A stretch of DNA of 64,000 nt, taken from positions 26,253-90,252 of the forward strand of contig NZ_MVBC01000020.1 in the NCBI RefSeq assembly GCF_002007105.1, read 5' to 3'. The position numbers and the translations under genes were made by a program. The stretch comes from Hymenobacter sp. CRA2 (GTDB lineage Bacteria > Bacteroidota > Bacteroidia > Cytophagales > Hymenobacteraceae). Under the pieces are notes generated by a model. It was not told where the DNA came from and did no database searches. It saw only the letters and a list, made by a program, of their open reading frames with translations. Shown here piece after piece: positions 18,084-26,798 of this stretch. How positions within the stretch are numbered: position 1 is the first letter of the stretch; the number at the start of each line of letters is the position of its first letter.

Positions 18084-20075
18084 ATGAAAACCAACTCTAT
18101 GCTCACGCGCGCCCTGGCTTTGCTGGCGCTGCTACTGGCCGCCGGGCCTGCCTGGGCGCAGTTTCGCGTCATCGGCTACGTGCCCTCGTGGGCCGGTACG
18201 GTGAGCAGCGTGCAGTACAACAAACTGACGCACGTCAACTACGCTTTTCTGCTGCCCACCAACACCGGCGGCCTGCAGCCCATCGAAAACCCCGCGAAGC
18301 TGCAAAGCCTCGTCTCGACGGCCCATGCCAACGGGGTGAAAGTGCTGATTTCGGTGGGTGGCTGGAATAATGGCGACGACTCGGCCTTCGAGCAGTTGGC
18401 CGCCAACGCCACCTACCGCACCAATTTCGTCAATAACATCGTCAGCTTCTTGAATCAGTACGGCCTCGACGGCGCCGACATCGACTGGGAGTACCCCGAC
18501 GCGGGCGCTTCGGCCAACAACTACGCGGCCCTGATGCAGCAGCTCTCGACGGCCATGCACACGCGCGGCAAGCTGCTGACGGCCGCCGTGGTGGGCACCG
18601 GCGGCGACAGTATCCTCGGCAGCGTGTTTGGCTACGTGGATTTTCTGAATCTGATGGCCTACGACGCCAACAACTTCGACCACTCCACCTACAGCTACGC
18701 CACGCAGTCCATCAACTACTGGAAGGGTAGGGGGTTGCCGGCCGCCAAACTTTCGCTGGGCGTGCCCTTCTACGGCCGGCCCAGCTGGGAGTCTTTCGCG
18801 CAGCTCATAGCCCGCGGCGCCGACCCATACGCCGACGTGTTCAGCGGCGTGGGCTACAACGGCATCAACACCATCAAGAGCAAAACCAATCTGGCCTTCG
18901 ACCAAGGCAGCGGCATCATGATCTGGGAGTTGTCGCAGGATGCCACCGGCACTTACTCCCTGCTGACGGCCATCAACCAGGTGGTGGTGCAGCGTAGCGG
19001 GGCGGGCACTACGCGCTACCCGATTCCGGGCAAGATCGAGGCAGAGAACTACGCGGCGCAGTCGGGCACGGACAAGGAAACGACTACCGACACGGGCGGC
19101 GGGCAGAACGTGGACTGGTACGAAACCGGCGACTGGCTGGACTACGCGGTAAGCGTGGCCACGGCGGGCACGTACACGGCGCAGTTCCGCGTGGCCTCCG
19201 CCAATGGCGGAGCCACCCTGCAACTGCGCAACAGCTCAGGCGCGGTGCTCGGAAGTATCAGCGTGAGCAATACCGGCGGCTGGCAGTCGTGGCAGACAAT
19301 CAGCACCAACGTCACGCTGCCCGCCGGCAACCAAACCCTGCGCCTGTACGCGGCGGCCTCCACAGGCTGCAACGTCAACTGGCTCAACTTCGCCGGCGCA
19401 GCTACGTCCGGGACCCTCATTCAGGCCGAGAGCTATTCATCAATGAATGGGGTGCAGCTGGAAACGACAACCGATACGGGCGGCGGGCAAAATGTGGGCT
19501 ACATCGATGCTGGCGACTGGATGGCTTACAGCTCCATCAACTTCCCCACCTCGGGCGCTTATACCATCGAGTACCGCGTGGCCAGCCCGAGCGGCGGCAC
19601 CCTCTCTTCGGACCTGAACGCTGGCTCGATTCAGCTAGGCAACACGACAGTGCCGGCAACGGGCGGGTGGCAGACGTGGGCGACGGTAGCGCAGACGGTG
19701 AACGTGAATGCGGGCACCTACAACTTCGGTGTCTTCGCGCAAACTGGCGGGTGGAACCTGAACTGGATCCGCATCACCAAAGCCAGTGCCGCCCGCAGCG
19801 CCAGCGTCACGGCTAGCAGCGCCGCAGCTGAGTGGGGCAGGATGGAGCTGTACCCAAACCCCGTGCACGAGCAGCTGACCGTGCAGCTCCCGCAGGGGCA
19901 GGCCGCGCAGGAGCTGACGGTAACCAACATGCTCGGGACCGTGCTGCAGCGGCAACGAACCGCTGGCAACGTGGCCACGGTGCAGGTGCCCACGGCCGGA
20001 CTGCCGGCTGGGGTATACCTACTGACGGTTAAGTCGGAAGGTGGTACGCAGACGCAGCGGTTTGTGAAGGAATAA
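18084..20075 (+). CDS. Secreted GH18 chitinase with two CBM6 modules and T9SS sorting domain
   Basis: Chitinase of 663 residues. The signal peptide ends AWAQ (about 25). The GH18 barrel (about 26-305) has the catalytic signature DGADIDWE at 129-136 with Glu136 as acid/base, and the substrate-assistance segments VLISVGGW and LMAYD are intact. A first CBM6 (about 312-440, IEAENYAAQSG) and a second CBM6 (about 445-568, IQAESYSSMNG) follow, then a T9SS domain from ELYPNP near 589. The second CBM6 is nearly the same as that of the upstream GH16. The pairing of chitin- and beta-glucan-degrading enzymes points to fungal cell walls. A terminator follows. Confidence 0.96.
   Translation: MKTNSMLTRALALLALLLAAGPAWAQFRVIGYVPSWAGTVSSVQYNKLTHVNYAFLLPTNTGGLQPIENPAKLQSLVSTAHANGVKVLISVGGWNNGDDSAFEQLAANATYRTNFVNNIVSFLNQYGLDGADIDWEYPDAGASANNYAALMQQLSTAMHTRGKLLTAAVVGTGGDSILGSVFGYVDFLNLMAYDANNFDHSTYSYATQSINYWKGRGLPAAKLSLGVPFYGRPSWESFAQLIARGADPYADVFSGVGYNGINTIKSKTNLAFDQGSGIMIWELSQDATGTYSLLTAINQVVVQRSGAGTTRYPIPGKIEAENYAAQSGTDKETTTDTGGGQNVDWYETGDWLDYAVSVATAGTYTAQFRVASANGGATLQLRNSSGAVLGSISVSNTGGWQSWQTISTNVTLPAGNQTLRLYAAASTGCNVNWLNFAGAATSGTLIQAESYSSMNGVQLETTTDTGGGQNVGYIDAGDWMAYSSINFPTSGAYTIEYRVASPSGGTLSSDLNAGSIQLGNTTVPATGGWQTWATVAQTVNVNAGTYNFGVFAQTGGWNLNWIRITKASAARSASVTASSAAAEWGRMELYPNPVHEQLTVQLPQGQAAQELTVTNMLGTVLQRQRTAGNVATVQVPTAGLPAGVYLLTVKSEGGTQTQRFVKE
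19419..19782 (+). repeat. CBM6-coding segment duplicated from the GH16 gene (copy 2)
   Basis: Second copy of the CBM6-coding segment at 14652-15015. The 3' part is almost identical and the middle part is diverged mainly at a few codons, as expected after partial gene conversion. Confidence 0.85.
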
Positions 20076-20096
20076 CAGCGGCGGTTATCTACAGGG

Positions 20097-20131
20097 CAGG
20101 CTCGGTGTGTACGCACGCCGAGCCTGTTTTT
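20097..20131 (+). terminator. Intrinsic terminator after the chitinase gene
   Basis: Stem CAGGCTCGGTGT with ACGCCGAGCCTG (one G-T pair), short loop, followed directly by TTTTT. It is 21 nt past the stop codon and separates the chitinase gene from the long promoter region of the next GH16 gene. Confidence 0.88.
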
Positions 20132-20350
20132 GTGCCCTTACAACTGCTGATGAGGAGGAAGTAGCCGGTAAGGTGACAGCAGTAAAAGCTTGTAGATATA
20201 GAAGTTGGCAGGCCAGTGACCCAGCGCTGTAGGACCACGAAAAAATACCGCAAGCAATAATATTTTTCGTTGTTTGTTATCTGCCTCCGTGCCTGAATGA
20301 CGGAGCACCCGTGGGGCCTGCGCACTGCAATTACGTGACAAACCGTGTGG

Positions 20351-20446
20351 TGTAAGCGTACACACGTAAGCGTAAAACGGCCATTTTAGCCCATTAAGGC
20401 ATTTTCGGCGCTTGCTTTTGGCTAACAACACCCCTAGTTTTGGTTA
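20351..20446 (+). promoter_or_regulatory. Promoter module of the large GH16 gene, shared with susC
   Basis: Contains TGTAAGCGTACA (20351-20362), a second GTAAGCGTAAAA box a few bases on, AAGGCATTTTC, a TTG minus-33 element (20412-20414) and TAGTTTTG (20435-20442), which fits TAnnTTTG exactly. The same boxes in the same order and near-equal spacing precede susC at 28979-29085, and an AT-rich TTTTCGT block lies about 85 nt upstream in both. The rest of the 20132-20674 gap shows no gene. The predicted leader is about 225 nt. Confidence 0.7.
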
Positions 20447-20674
20447 CCCTCCGATACCCGGATAGCCGCGGCATCACGCTCGCAGCCGGCTTCTTCCAAG
20501 AAAGCCAAAACGAACCGGAGGTTTCCCCGCTCTACTTGCTCCGCGTTGGGGCGTACGGCTTCCCCAAGCCGCTGCCCCGACAACCTACCGGTTCCACGCC
20601 CTGGTAGTGGTTGCCTCCCGCCCGGGAGGTCAGCCGGCTCACTGCCCGCTCATTCCCCAACCACAACACCCGTT

Positions 20675-23600
20675 ATGAAATCAACTTTACTCCCTGGCCG
20701 GGCCGGGCAGTGGCTGCGCCGTAGTGCGGCCTTGTGCGCCGCCGGCGTGGGCCTGGCATGGCTGCTACCAGCCGCCGTGCACGCCCAATGCAACCAGCTC
20801 GTCTGGCAAGACGAATTCAACACCGCCGGTGACCTGAGCAAGTGGCGCGTGTACGAAGGCGACGGCTGCGCCGAGGGCAACTGCAACTTCGGCAACGCCG
20901 AGCTGCAGGCCTACCGCGCCGCCAACGCCGTGGTGGCTGGCGGCAACCTCACCATCACCACCCGCTACGAGGCCAGCACCGTGGGCGGGCGCAGCTACAG
21001 CTACACGTCGGCCAAGCTGTTCTCGAAAACGGCCGCCGGTGCGCTGCAAACCTTCAAGTACGGCCGCATCGAGGCCTGCATCAAGCTGCCTTCGGGGCAG
21101 GGCGTGTGGCCCGCCTTCTGGATGCTGCCTGACCCCGGCAACTGGCCCTCCACCGGTGAAATCGACATCATGGAGGCCAAGCACAAGAACCCCACCTCGG
21201 TAGCGGGCACCATTCACTACGACGACAACGGCTGGCACTTTACCGGCCGCGAAACTTCGGGCACGGTGGACCTGAGCGCTGGTTTCCACACCTACGCCGT
21301 GGAGTGGAGCCCGAACCAGATCAAGTGGTTTATCGACAACACGCTCTACCACACGGCCTCGCCCAAGACCACCTCGGGGGGCTCCTGGCCCTTCAACGAC
21401 GGCAACTTCTACCTGATGCTCAACGCGGCGGTAGGCGGCCCAGGCACCGGCTTTACCGGCAACCAGAATCCCAATCCGGCCGACTTCCCCACCACCATGC
21501 AGGTGGATTTTGTGCGCGTCTACAAAGGCACGTACAACTACGCCGTGCTCGGCGACGAATCAGTATATCAGAACGATACCAACAAAACCTACCGCCTCGA
21601 CGCGGTGACGGGGGCCACGTACAACTGGTCGGTGCCGGCGGGCTCCACCATTACGGCCGGACAGGGCACCAACGCCATTCAGGTAAACTGGGGTACCTCG
21701 GCCGGCGGCAACGTGACCGTGACGACTGCCGTGAGCGGCTGCCCGACGGGCTCATACGCGCTCGGCGTCACCGTCAGCCCAGCCTTGCAGCTGGATAAGA
21801 TCTACGAGGATTTTGAGGCTAACCGCTTCGTTACCTACGCCTCCGCTACCGGCACGCTCACGCAGGCCCTGGCCAACCCGGTGAGCAGCGGGCAGAACAC
21901 CTCTGCCAAAGTGGCCAGGTACGTTCGTAACTCCACGGAGCAATACGATGTGATTTCGCTGCGCAACCTGGGCATCGGCAACGCCAACGACTACGTGGCC
22001 GGGCGCCGCAAAATCTACCTCGACGTGTACTCCACGGCGCCAGTGGGCAGCAAAGTTACCCTGCAGCTGGAAAACAGCGCGGTGACAACGGCCACCAACT
22101 TCCCGCTGGGTCGGCACAGTGCTTACCGCGCCTACACGACCCGGCAAAATGCCTGGGAAACCCTGGAATTCGACCTGGAGCGCAGCATCGACGCGGGCAC
22201 CAGCATCTACAGCATCGACAACGTAACGCTGCTGTTTCAGCCCGCCACCAACTCCGGCGCCACGTTCTACTTCGATAACCTGCTGGTGAAGAAAGAGGCC
22301 GATAAGCCCATTCTGAGCACCGACGTGCTCATCAACTACGACGGCACGGCCCGCATCACGCAGAACGCGACCAAAACCAACGGCACTTACACGGCAAATT
22401 TTGCCAACCCCTCAGCCACGGGCCTTAATACCTCGGCCAAGGTGGCGAAGTACGTGCGCAACGCGGCTGAGCAGTATGACGTGCTGTTTTTTGACGCCGG
22501 GCCGGCGGGTACCATCATTGAGGACGCGGCCTTGTTCAAGAACCAGACCTACCAGATTCAGGCCGACGTGTACACAGCCGCGCCGGTGGGTACCGCCGTG
22601 CTGCTGAACCTGCAGAACAAAGCCGCCGCGGCGGGTACGTATCCTGCCGGCCGCAACAGCACCTGCGAGGCGCGCACCAGTGCGCAAAATGCCTGGCAGA
22701 CGCTGACCTTCAACTACGTGACCTCGCCCGACGGGGGCACGGCCAACGTGGCCATCGACGAGCTGGCCTTCCTGTTTGGCAACAACTCCAACACCGGCGA
22801 CACCTATTACGTCGACAACATCCGCATCGTGAAGCGCGCCGCCGCGCCGACCTACGCGGCCGGCACCGTGTTCGAGAACTACGACGCGACGCGCAACCTG
22901 ACTTTCCTCAGCGCCAATGGCACCTACGCGGCCGTGGTCAACAACCCGTCGGCTACGGGCCTAAACACCTCGGCCAAGGTGGGGCAATACACCCGCAACG
23001 TGGCCGAGCAGTACGATGTGCTGGCTTTCCGCAACCTGCTGACCACCGATGGCAGCGCCTACAAGCGCGGCGACAAGGTGTTTGCCATGGACGTGTACAC
23101 CAACGCGCCGGCCGGCACCGTCATCAGCTGGCAGCTGGAAAGCAGCGCCGCCTCGCGCCCGCAGAACTACCCCACGGGCCGCCACAGCATTTACCAAGCC
23201 GCGGTGAAGCAGAGCAACGCTTGGCAGACGCTCATCTTCACCTTCGCTAGCGCCCCGGACCCCGGCACGCCTGACGCGGACGTGGACAACTCGGTGCTGC
23301 TATTCGCGCCCAACTCGCTGACGGGGTACGTATTCTACGTCGATAACCTGCGCAGCCTGACCAAGAATTCGACCGCGCCAAATACGCCGCCCACAGTCAG
23401 CCTGACCTCGCCCACCAGCGGCGCGACATTTGCGGCGCCGGCCAGCATCACGGTATCGGCCAACGCTGCCGACGCCAACGGTACTGTAGCGCAGGTACAG
23501 TTCTTCAACGGCTCCACCTCCTTGGGCATCGACACGAGCAGCCCCTACAGCATCAACTGGACGGGCGTGGCTGCTGGCACTTACACAATTACGGCCGTGG

Positions 23601-24676
23601 CCACCGACAACGCTGGGGCCGCTACCACATCCGCCGCCGTAACGGTGACGGTGGGCAGCACGCCCACAGCCACCAACCTGGCCCTGAACAAGCCCACCTT
23701 CACTTCCTCCACGGAAAACACTGGCACGCCCGGTTCGGCCGCCGTGGACGGCAACGCCGCCAGCACCCGCTGGAGCAGCGCCTTCGCCGATCCGCAGTGG
23801 CTGTACGTGGACCTGGGTGCCAGCTACAACGTAAGCCGCGTGAAGCTGACCTGGGAAGGCGCTTACGGCAGGGACTACCTGGTGCAGGTATCGGCCGATG
23901 CCGCCAACTGGACCACCATCAAGACCGTCTCGGGCAATACCGCGCTCATCAACGACCACACCGGCCTGAGCGGCACCGGGCGCTACGTGCGCATGTACGG
24001 CACGGCCCGCGGCACCACCTACGGCTACTCCATCTACGAGCTGGAGGTGTATGGCACGGCCGCTACCGGTGGCACTAACCCGGGCGGCAGCGGCGTGTGC
24101 AGCGGCACCGTGGCCAATGGCGACTACCGCTACGAAGTATCGACGACCAACGGCACGGTGAACTGGACCTTCATTCCGCAGGCGCCCATTGCGGGCAGCA
24201 CCATGGCCTTGATTTATGTGAAAGTGGGCAGCGGCGGCTACGGGGGCTACCAAATGACGGCTTCCGGCAGCAACTTCACCTTCTCGCAAGCGCAGCCCGC
24301 CGGTACGGCGCTGTCGTTCTACTTCACCTACCGCGTAGGCACTACCACGGCCGAGCGCAACTCCAGCGGCACGCCCCACAGCTACACCGCCGGTGCTACC
24401 TGCACGGGCAGCCGCGTGGCGCTCAGTACCCATAGCGCCGCTGCCGAAGCTGCCCTGGCCTACCCGAACCCGGTGAGCGAGCAGCTGACCGTGAGCCTGC
24501 CCGCTGGTGCATCCGCGACCATCAGTCTAACCGACGCCCTGGGCCGCGAAGTGTTGAAGCAAACGGCTACCCAAGCGACTTCGATGCTGGACGTGCATCG
24601 GCTGCGGCCGGGCATGTACGTGCTGACGGTGCGCAGCAGCGCCGGCGTACACACCCAACGAATCATCAAACAGTAA
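20675..24676 (+). CDS. Large multimodular GH16 laminarinase with CBM32, CBM56-like and T9SS domains
   Basis: Protein of 1333 residues. The start ATG (MKSTLLPG) was chosen because it opens a good signal peptide (about 1-37, ending VHAQ); 43 upstream in-frame residues lie in leader DNA. Modules are: GH16 (about 38-286, catalytic GEIDIMEA with Glu162/Asp164/Glu167); Ig/PKD-like (287-372); three related repeats of about 180 residues (373-545, 546-727, 728-900) sharing NTSAKV..Y.RN..EQYDV; Ig-like (901-994); discoidin/CBM32 (998-1133); a CBM56-like beta-1,3-glucan-binding module (about 1140-1245, NGDYRYEVSTTNGTVNWTF); and a T9SS domain (from about 1255). It probably attacks insoluble beta-1,3-glucan at the cell surface. 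The three repeats have no family I can name. Confidence 0.94.
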   Translation: MKSTLLPGRAGQWLRRSAALCAAGVGLAWLLPAAVHAQCNQLVWQDEFNTAGDLSKWRVYEGDGCAEGNCNFGNAELQAYRAANAVVAGGNLTITTRYEASTVGGRSYSYTSAKLFSKTAAGALQTFKYGRIEACIKLPSGQGVWPAFWMLPDPGNWPSTGEIDIMEAKHKNPTSVAGTIHYDDNGWHFTGRETSGTVDLSAGFHTYAVEWSPNQIKWFIDNTLYHTASPKTTSGGSWPFNDGNFYLMLNAAVGGPGTGFTGNQNPNPADFPTTMQVDFVRVYKGTYNYAVLGDESVYQNDTNKTYRLDAVTGATYNWSVPAGSTITAGQGTNAIQVNWGTSAGGNVTVTTAVSGCPTGSYALGVTVSPALQLDKIYEDFEANRFVTYASATGTLTQALANPVSSGQNTSAKVARYVRNSTEQYDVISLRNLGIGNANDYVAGRRKIYLDVYSTAPVGSKVTLQLENSAVTTATNFPLGRHSAYRAYTTRQNAWETLEFDLERSIDAGTSIYSIDNVTLLFQPATNSGATFYFDNLLVKKEADKPILSTDVLINYDGTARITQNATKTNGTYTANFANPSATGLNTSAKVAKYVRNAAEQYDVLFFDAGPAGTIIEDAALFKNQTYQIQADVYTAAPVGTAVLLNLQNKAAAAGTYPAGRNSTCEARTSAQNAWQTLTFNYVTSPDGGTANVAIDELAFLFGNNSNTGDTYYVDNIRIVKRAAAPTYAAGTVFENYDATRNLTFLSANGTYAAVVNNPSATGLNTSAKVGQYTRNVAEQYDVLAFRNLLTTDGSAYKRGDKVFAMDVYTNAPAGTVISWQLESSAASRPQNYPTGRHSIYQAAVKQSNAWQTLIFTFASAPDPGTPDADVDNSVLLFAPNSLTGYVFYVDNLRSLTKNSTAPNTPPTVSLTSPTSGATFAAPASITVSANAADANGTVAQVQFFNGSTSLGIDTSSPYSINWTGVAAGTYTITAVATDNAGAATTSAAVTVTVGSTPTATNLALNKPTFTSSTENTGTPGSAAVDGNAASTRWSSAFADPQWLYVDLGASYNVSRVKLTWEGAYGRDYLVQVSADAANWTTIKTVSGNTALINDHTGLSGTGRYVRMYGTARGTTYGYSIYELEVYGTAATGGTNPGGSGVCSGTVANGDYRYEVSTTNGTVNWTFIPQAPIAGSTMALIYVKVGSGGYGGYQMTASGSNFTFSQAQPAGTALSFYFTYRVGTTTAERNSSGTPHSYTAGATCTGSRVALSTHSAAAEAALAYPNPVSEQLTVSLPAGASATISLTDALGREVLKQTATQATSMLDVHRLRPGMYVLTVRSSAGVHTQRIIKQ

Positions 24677-24700
24677 CAAGAAGTGAGTGAATGCGAGGAC

Positions 24701-24730
24701 AACGGGGCGGGGTTTCTCCGCCCCGTTTCT
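24701..24730 (+). terminator. Terminator between the large GH16 and GH5 genes
   Basis: Perfect 10-bp stem AACGGGGCGG with CCGCCCCGTT around a 7-nt loop, followed by TCTCGC. It lies 24 nt past the GH16 stop. Only about 40 nt remain before the GH5 start, so it may attenuate rather than end transcription. Confidence 0.7.
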
Positions 24731-24769
24731 CGCTTTGCGGCTTCGATTGCCTTTACCTGCGTACCGCGT

Positions 24770-26659
24770 ATGAATCTGCTTGCCCCCTCTGCCTTTTGCC
24801 AACGCATTGCTTCCCCGGCCACGAAGGCCACGCTGCTAGCGGGCCTGCTGAGCCTGACGACTCTTGCCGCTCCGGCCCAGCAGCTGAGCCGGCTCAGCGC
24901 CAAGGCAACGCAGGTAGTGAATGCCCAGGGTAAGCCGGTAGTACTGCGCGGGGTGAACGTGGGCGGGTGGCTGCTGCAGGAAAGCTACATCCTCAAAACC
25001 GACACCTTGGGCTGCCAGCGGCGCATTCAGCAGGGTTTGCTGCGCGTGATGCCCGAAAAGGACATGGAGGAGTTTTACCGGCAGTACCGCGCCGGCTTCG
25101 TGACCAAGGCCGACATCGACTTCATTGCCCAGCAGGGCTTTAACTGCGTGCGCCTGCCGTTTCACTACGACTTGTTTCTGACCCAGGAACAACGCCGCGC
25201 CCGTACCAAAGTCCTGCAAAGCCCTAATAACCCGGCCGCCGTGACGGCCTACGTGCAGGGGCTCAGCCAGTGGTACGACGAAGGCAAGCTCTTCACCGAT
25301 GCCAAGCAGCTCGATGGCTTCCGCTTCATCGACAACGTGCTTGGCTGGTGCGCGGCCAACAACATGTACGTGGTGCTCGACCTGCACGCCGCGCCCGGCG
25401 GCCAGGGCACCGACCCCAATATCAACGACAACTTCCTGCCCCTGGACCTGTGGAAGCGCCGCGACGCCAAGGGCCGCCTGATTTACCAGGACGTGACCGT
25501 GCGCCTGTGGGAGCAGCTGGCCCGCCGTTACAAAAACGACGCGCGCGTGGCCATGTACGACCTCATCAACGAGCCGCACAACGCCAACGCGGCCAACGGC
25601 ATGTCGGCTGACAATGCCGAGCTGAACGTACTCTATAGCCGCCTCATCGATGCCGTGCGCGCTCAAGGCGACTCGCACCTGCTGATGCTGGAGGGCAACG
25701 GCTACGGCAACGAGTACACCAACCTCACGCCCGACAAGCTGCGCGTGAAGGACAAGACCAACCTCGTCTACAACGCACACCGCTACTGGTGCCCCAACGA
25801 CGCGGCGGCTAACGACCCGAACCCCAATCAGATCAACTTGGTGCACAACCTCGCCGCCTTCCGCGACCGGTGGCAGGTGCCGGTGTGGGTAGGGGAGACG
25901 GGTGAAAACTCCAACGAGTGGTTTGCGGCCGCTGTGCAGCAGCTCAACGCCCAGCACATCGGCTGGTGCCACTGGAACCTGAAGCGGGTCGACGCCGGCA
26001 CCAGCTTCTTGCGGGTGAAGCCCTACGGCAGCATCCTGACTGCCGAAGGCCGTGCTGCGCTGCTGCGCAACAGCCAGTTCCGCAACTGCGAAGTGAACAA
26101 GGACGTGCTTTTTGCCCTCACCCAACCTACGGCGCAGCGTCCCTTTGCCGCGCATACGTTGCCGGGCACCCTCTTTGCCTCCGATTACGACTACGGCCGT
26201 GAGGGCCAGGCCTACCACGATGACTACGCCGCCCGCACCGATTACCGCGAGCTGAAGCCCACCAACCGTGGCGGCGCCTACCGCAACGACGGGGTCGATA
26301 TCCTGCCCGTGCAGGATGCCGGCTCCAACGGCTACGGCGTAGGCCATACCGCCGCGGGCGAGTGGCTAAGCTACACCGTGACGGTGCCCAAAGCCGGTAG
26401 CTACAGCGTGCAGCTGCGCGCTACCAATGCTACCGCCGCCCCGGCCCAACTGCTGCTCAAGCTGAACCAGGCCACGGTGGGCACTTTCAACGTGGCCCCG
26501 GCGGCCTCCGAAGCGGCAGGCTGGCAGACGGTTAATGGCGGCACGCTGACCTTGCCTGCCGGCACGCACACCCTGCAGCTCTTCGTGGCGCAGCCGGGCG
26601 CTGTGGTCAGCTGGCTACGCTTCGGCGACGCTGCCTCGGCTCCGCAAGGCGGTCAGTAA
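24770..26659 (+). CDS. Secreted GH5 glucanase with C-terminal CBM6/35-like module
   Basis: Clan GH-A hydrolase of 629 residues. The start ATG (MNLLAPSA) was preferred over a further in-frame start at 24683 that lies inside the preceding terminator. A membrane-spanning export signal is seen at about 18-38 (TLLAGLLSLTTLAAPAQ). The GH5 domain begins VLRGVNVGGWLLQESYI, as in exo-beta-1,3-glucanase-like members. The acid/base is Glu268 (DLINEPHN) and the nucleophile Glu376 (VWVGETGE). A C-terminal beta-sandwich (about 500-622, AGEWLSYTVTVPKAGSYSVQ) resembles CBM6/35. Unlike its neighbours it lacks a T9SS domain, so it is probably periplasmic. Substrate is inferred from context. Confidence 0.92.
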   Translation: MNLLAPSAFCQRIASPATKATLLAGLLSLTTLAAPAQQLSRLSAKATQVVNAQGKPVVLRGVNVGGWLLQESYILKTDTLGCQRRIQQGLLRVMPEKDMEEFYRQYRAGFVTKADIDFIAQQGFNCVRLPFHYDLFLTQEQRRARTKVLQSPNNPAAVTAYVQGLSQWYDEGKLFTDAKQLDGFRFIDNVLGWCAANNMYVVLDLHAAPGGQGTDPNINDNFLPLDLWKRRDAKGRLIYQDVTVRLWEQLARRYKNDARVAMYDLINEPHNANAANGMSADNAELNVLYSRLIDAVRAQGDSHLLMLEGNGYGNEYTNLTPDKLRVKDKTNLVYNAHRYWCPNDAAANDPNPNQINLVHNLAAFRDRWQVPVWVGETGENSNEWFAAAVQQLNAQHIGWCHWNLKRVDAGTSFLRVKPYGSILTAEGRAALLRNSQFRNCEVNKDVLFALTQPTAQRPFAAHTLPGTLFASDYDYGREGQAYHDDYAARTDYRELKPTNRGGAYRNDGVDILPVQDAGSNGYGVGHTAAGEWLSYTVTVPKAGSYSVQLRATNATAAPAQLLLKLNQATVGTFNVAPAASEAAGWQTVNGGTLTLPAGTHTLQLFVAQPGAVVSWLRFGDAASAPQGGQ

Positions 26660-26680
26660 AAGCTTGTTGTTTCTTGCACC

Positions 26681-26710
26681 GGACAGCCGCCCCCGCGGCT
26701 GTTGTCGGTT
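26681..26710 (+). terminator. Hairpin after the GH5 gene
   Basis: An 8-bp stem ACAGCCGC with GCGGCTGT around CCCC, followed by TGTCGGTTCTT. It lies 23 nt past the GH5 stop. The T-run is weak, so it is a candidate terminator only. Confidence 0.55.
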
Positions 26711-26798
26711 CTTCCGTTTGCCCGCGGTGCGGGCCGGCCTGCACCACGCGGCCGGAAAGCGGCACAATGCGGGTAGTTTCTATAACTTGTAAGCTACC

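Noticed and set aside
20138..20431. Minus-strand open frames in the gap before the large GH16 gene
   Set aside because: They run across the conserved promoter boxes shared with susC; no protein family is seen.
24836..26347. Minus-strand open frame of 503 codons opposite the GH5 gene
   Set aside because: No recognisable motif and opposite a gene with intact catalytic residues.
26781..26791. Possible minus-7 element TATAACTTG just before the 7TM-DISM start
   Set aside because: Weak match to TAnnTTTG, no minus-33 partner, and it would leave almost no leader.
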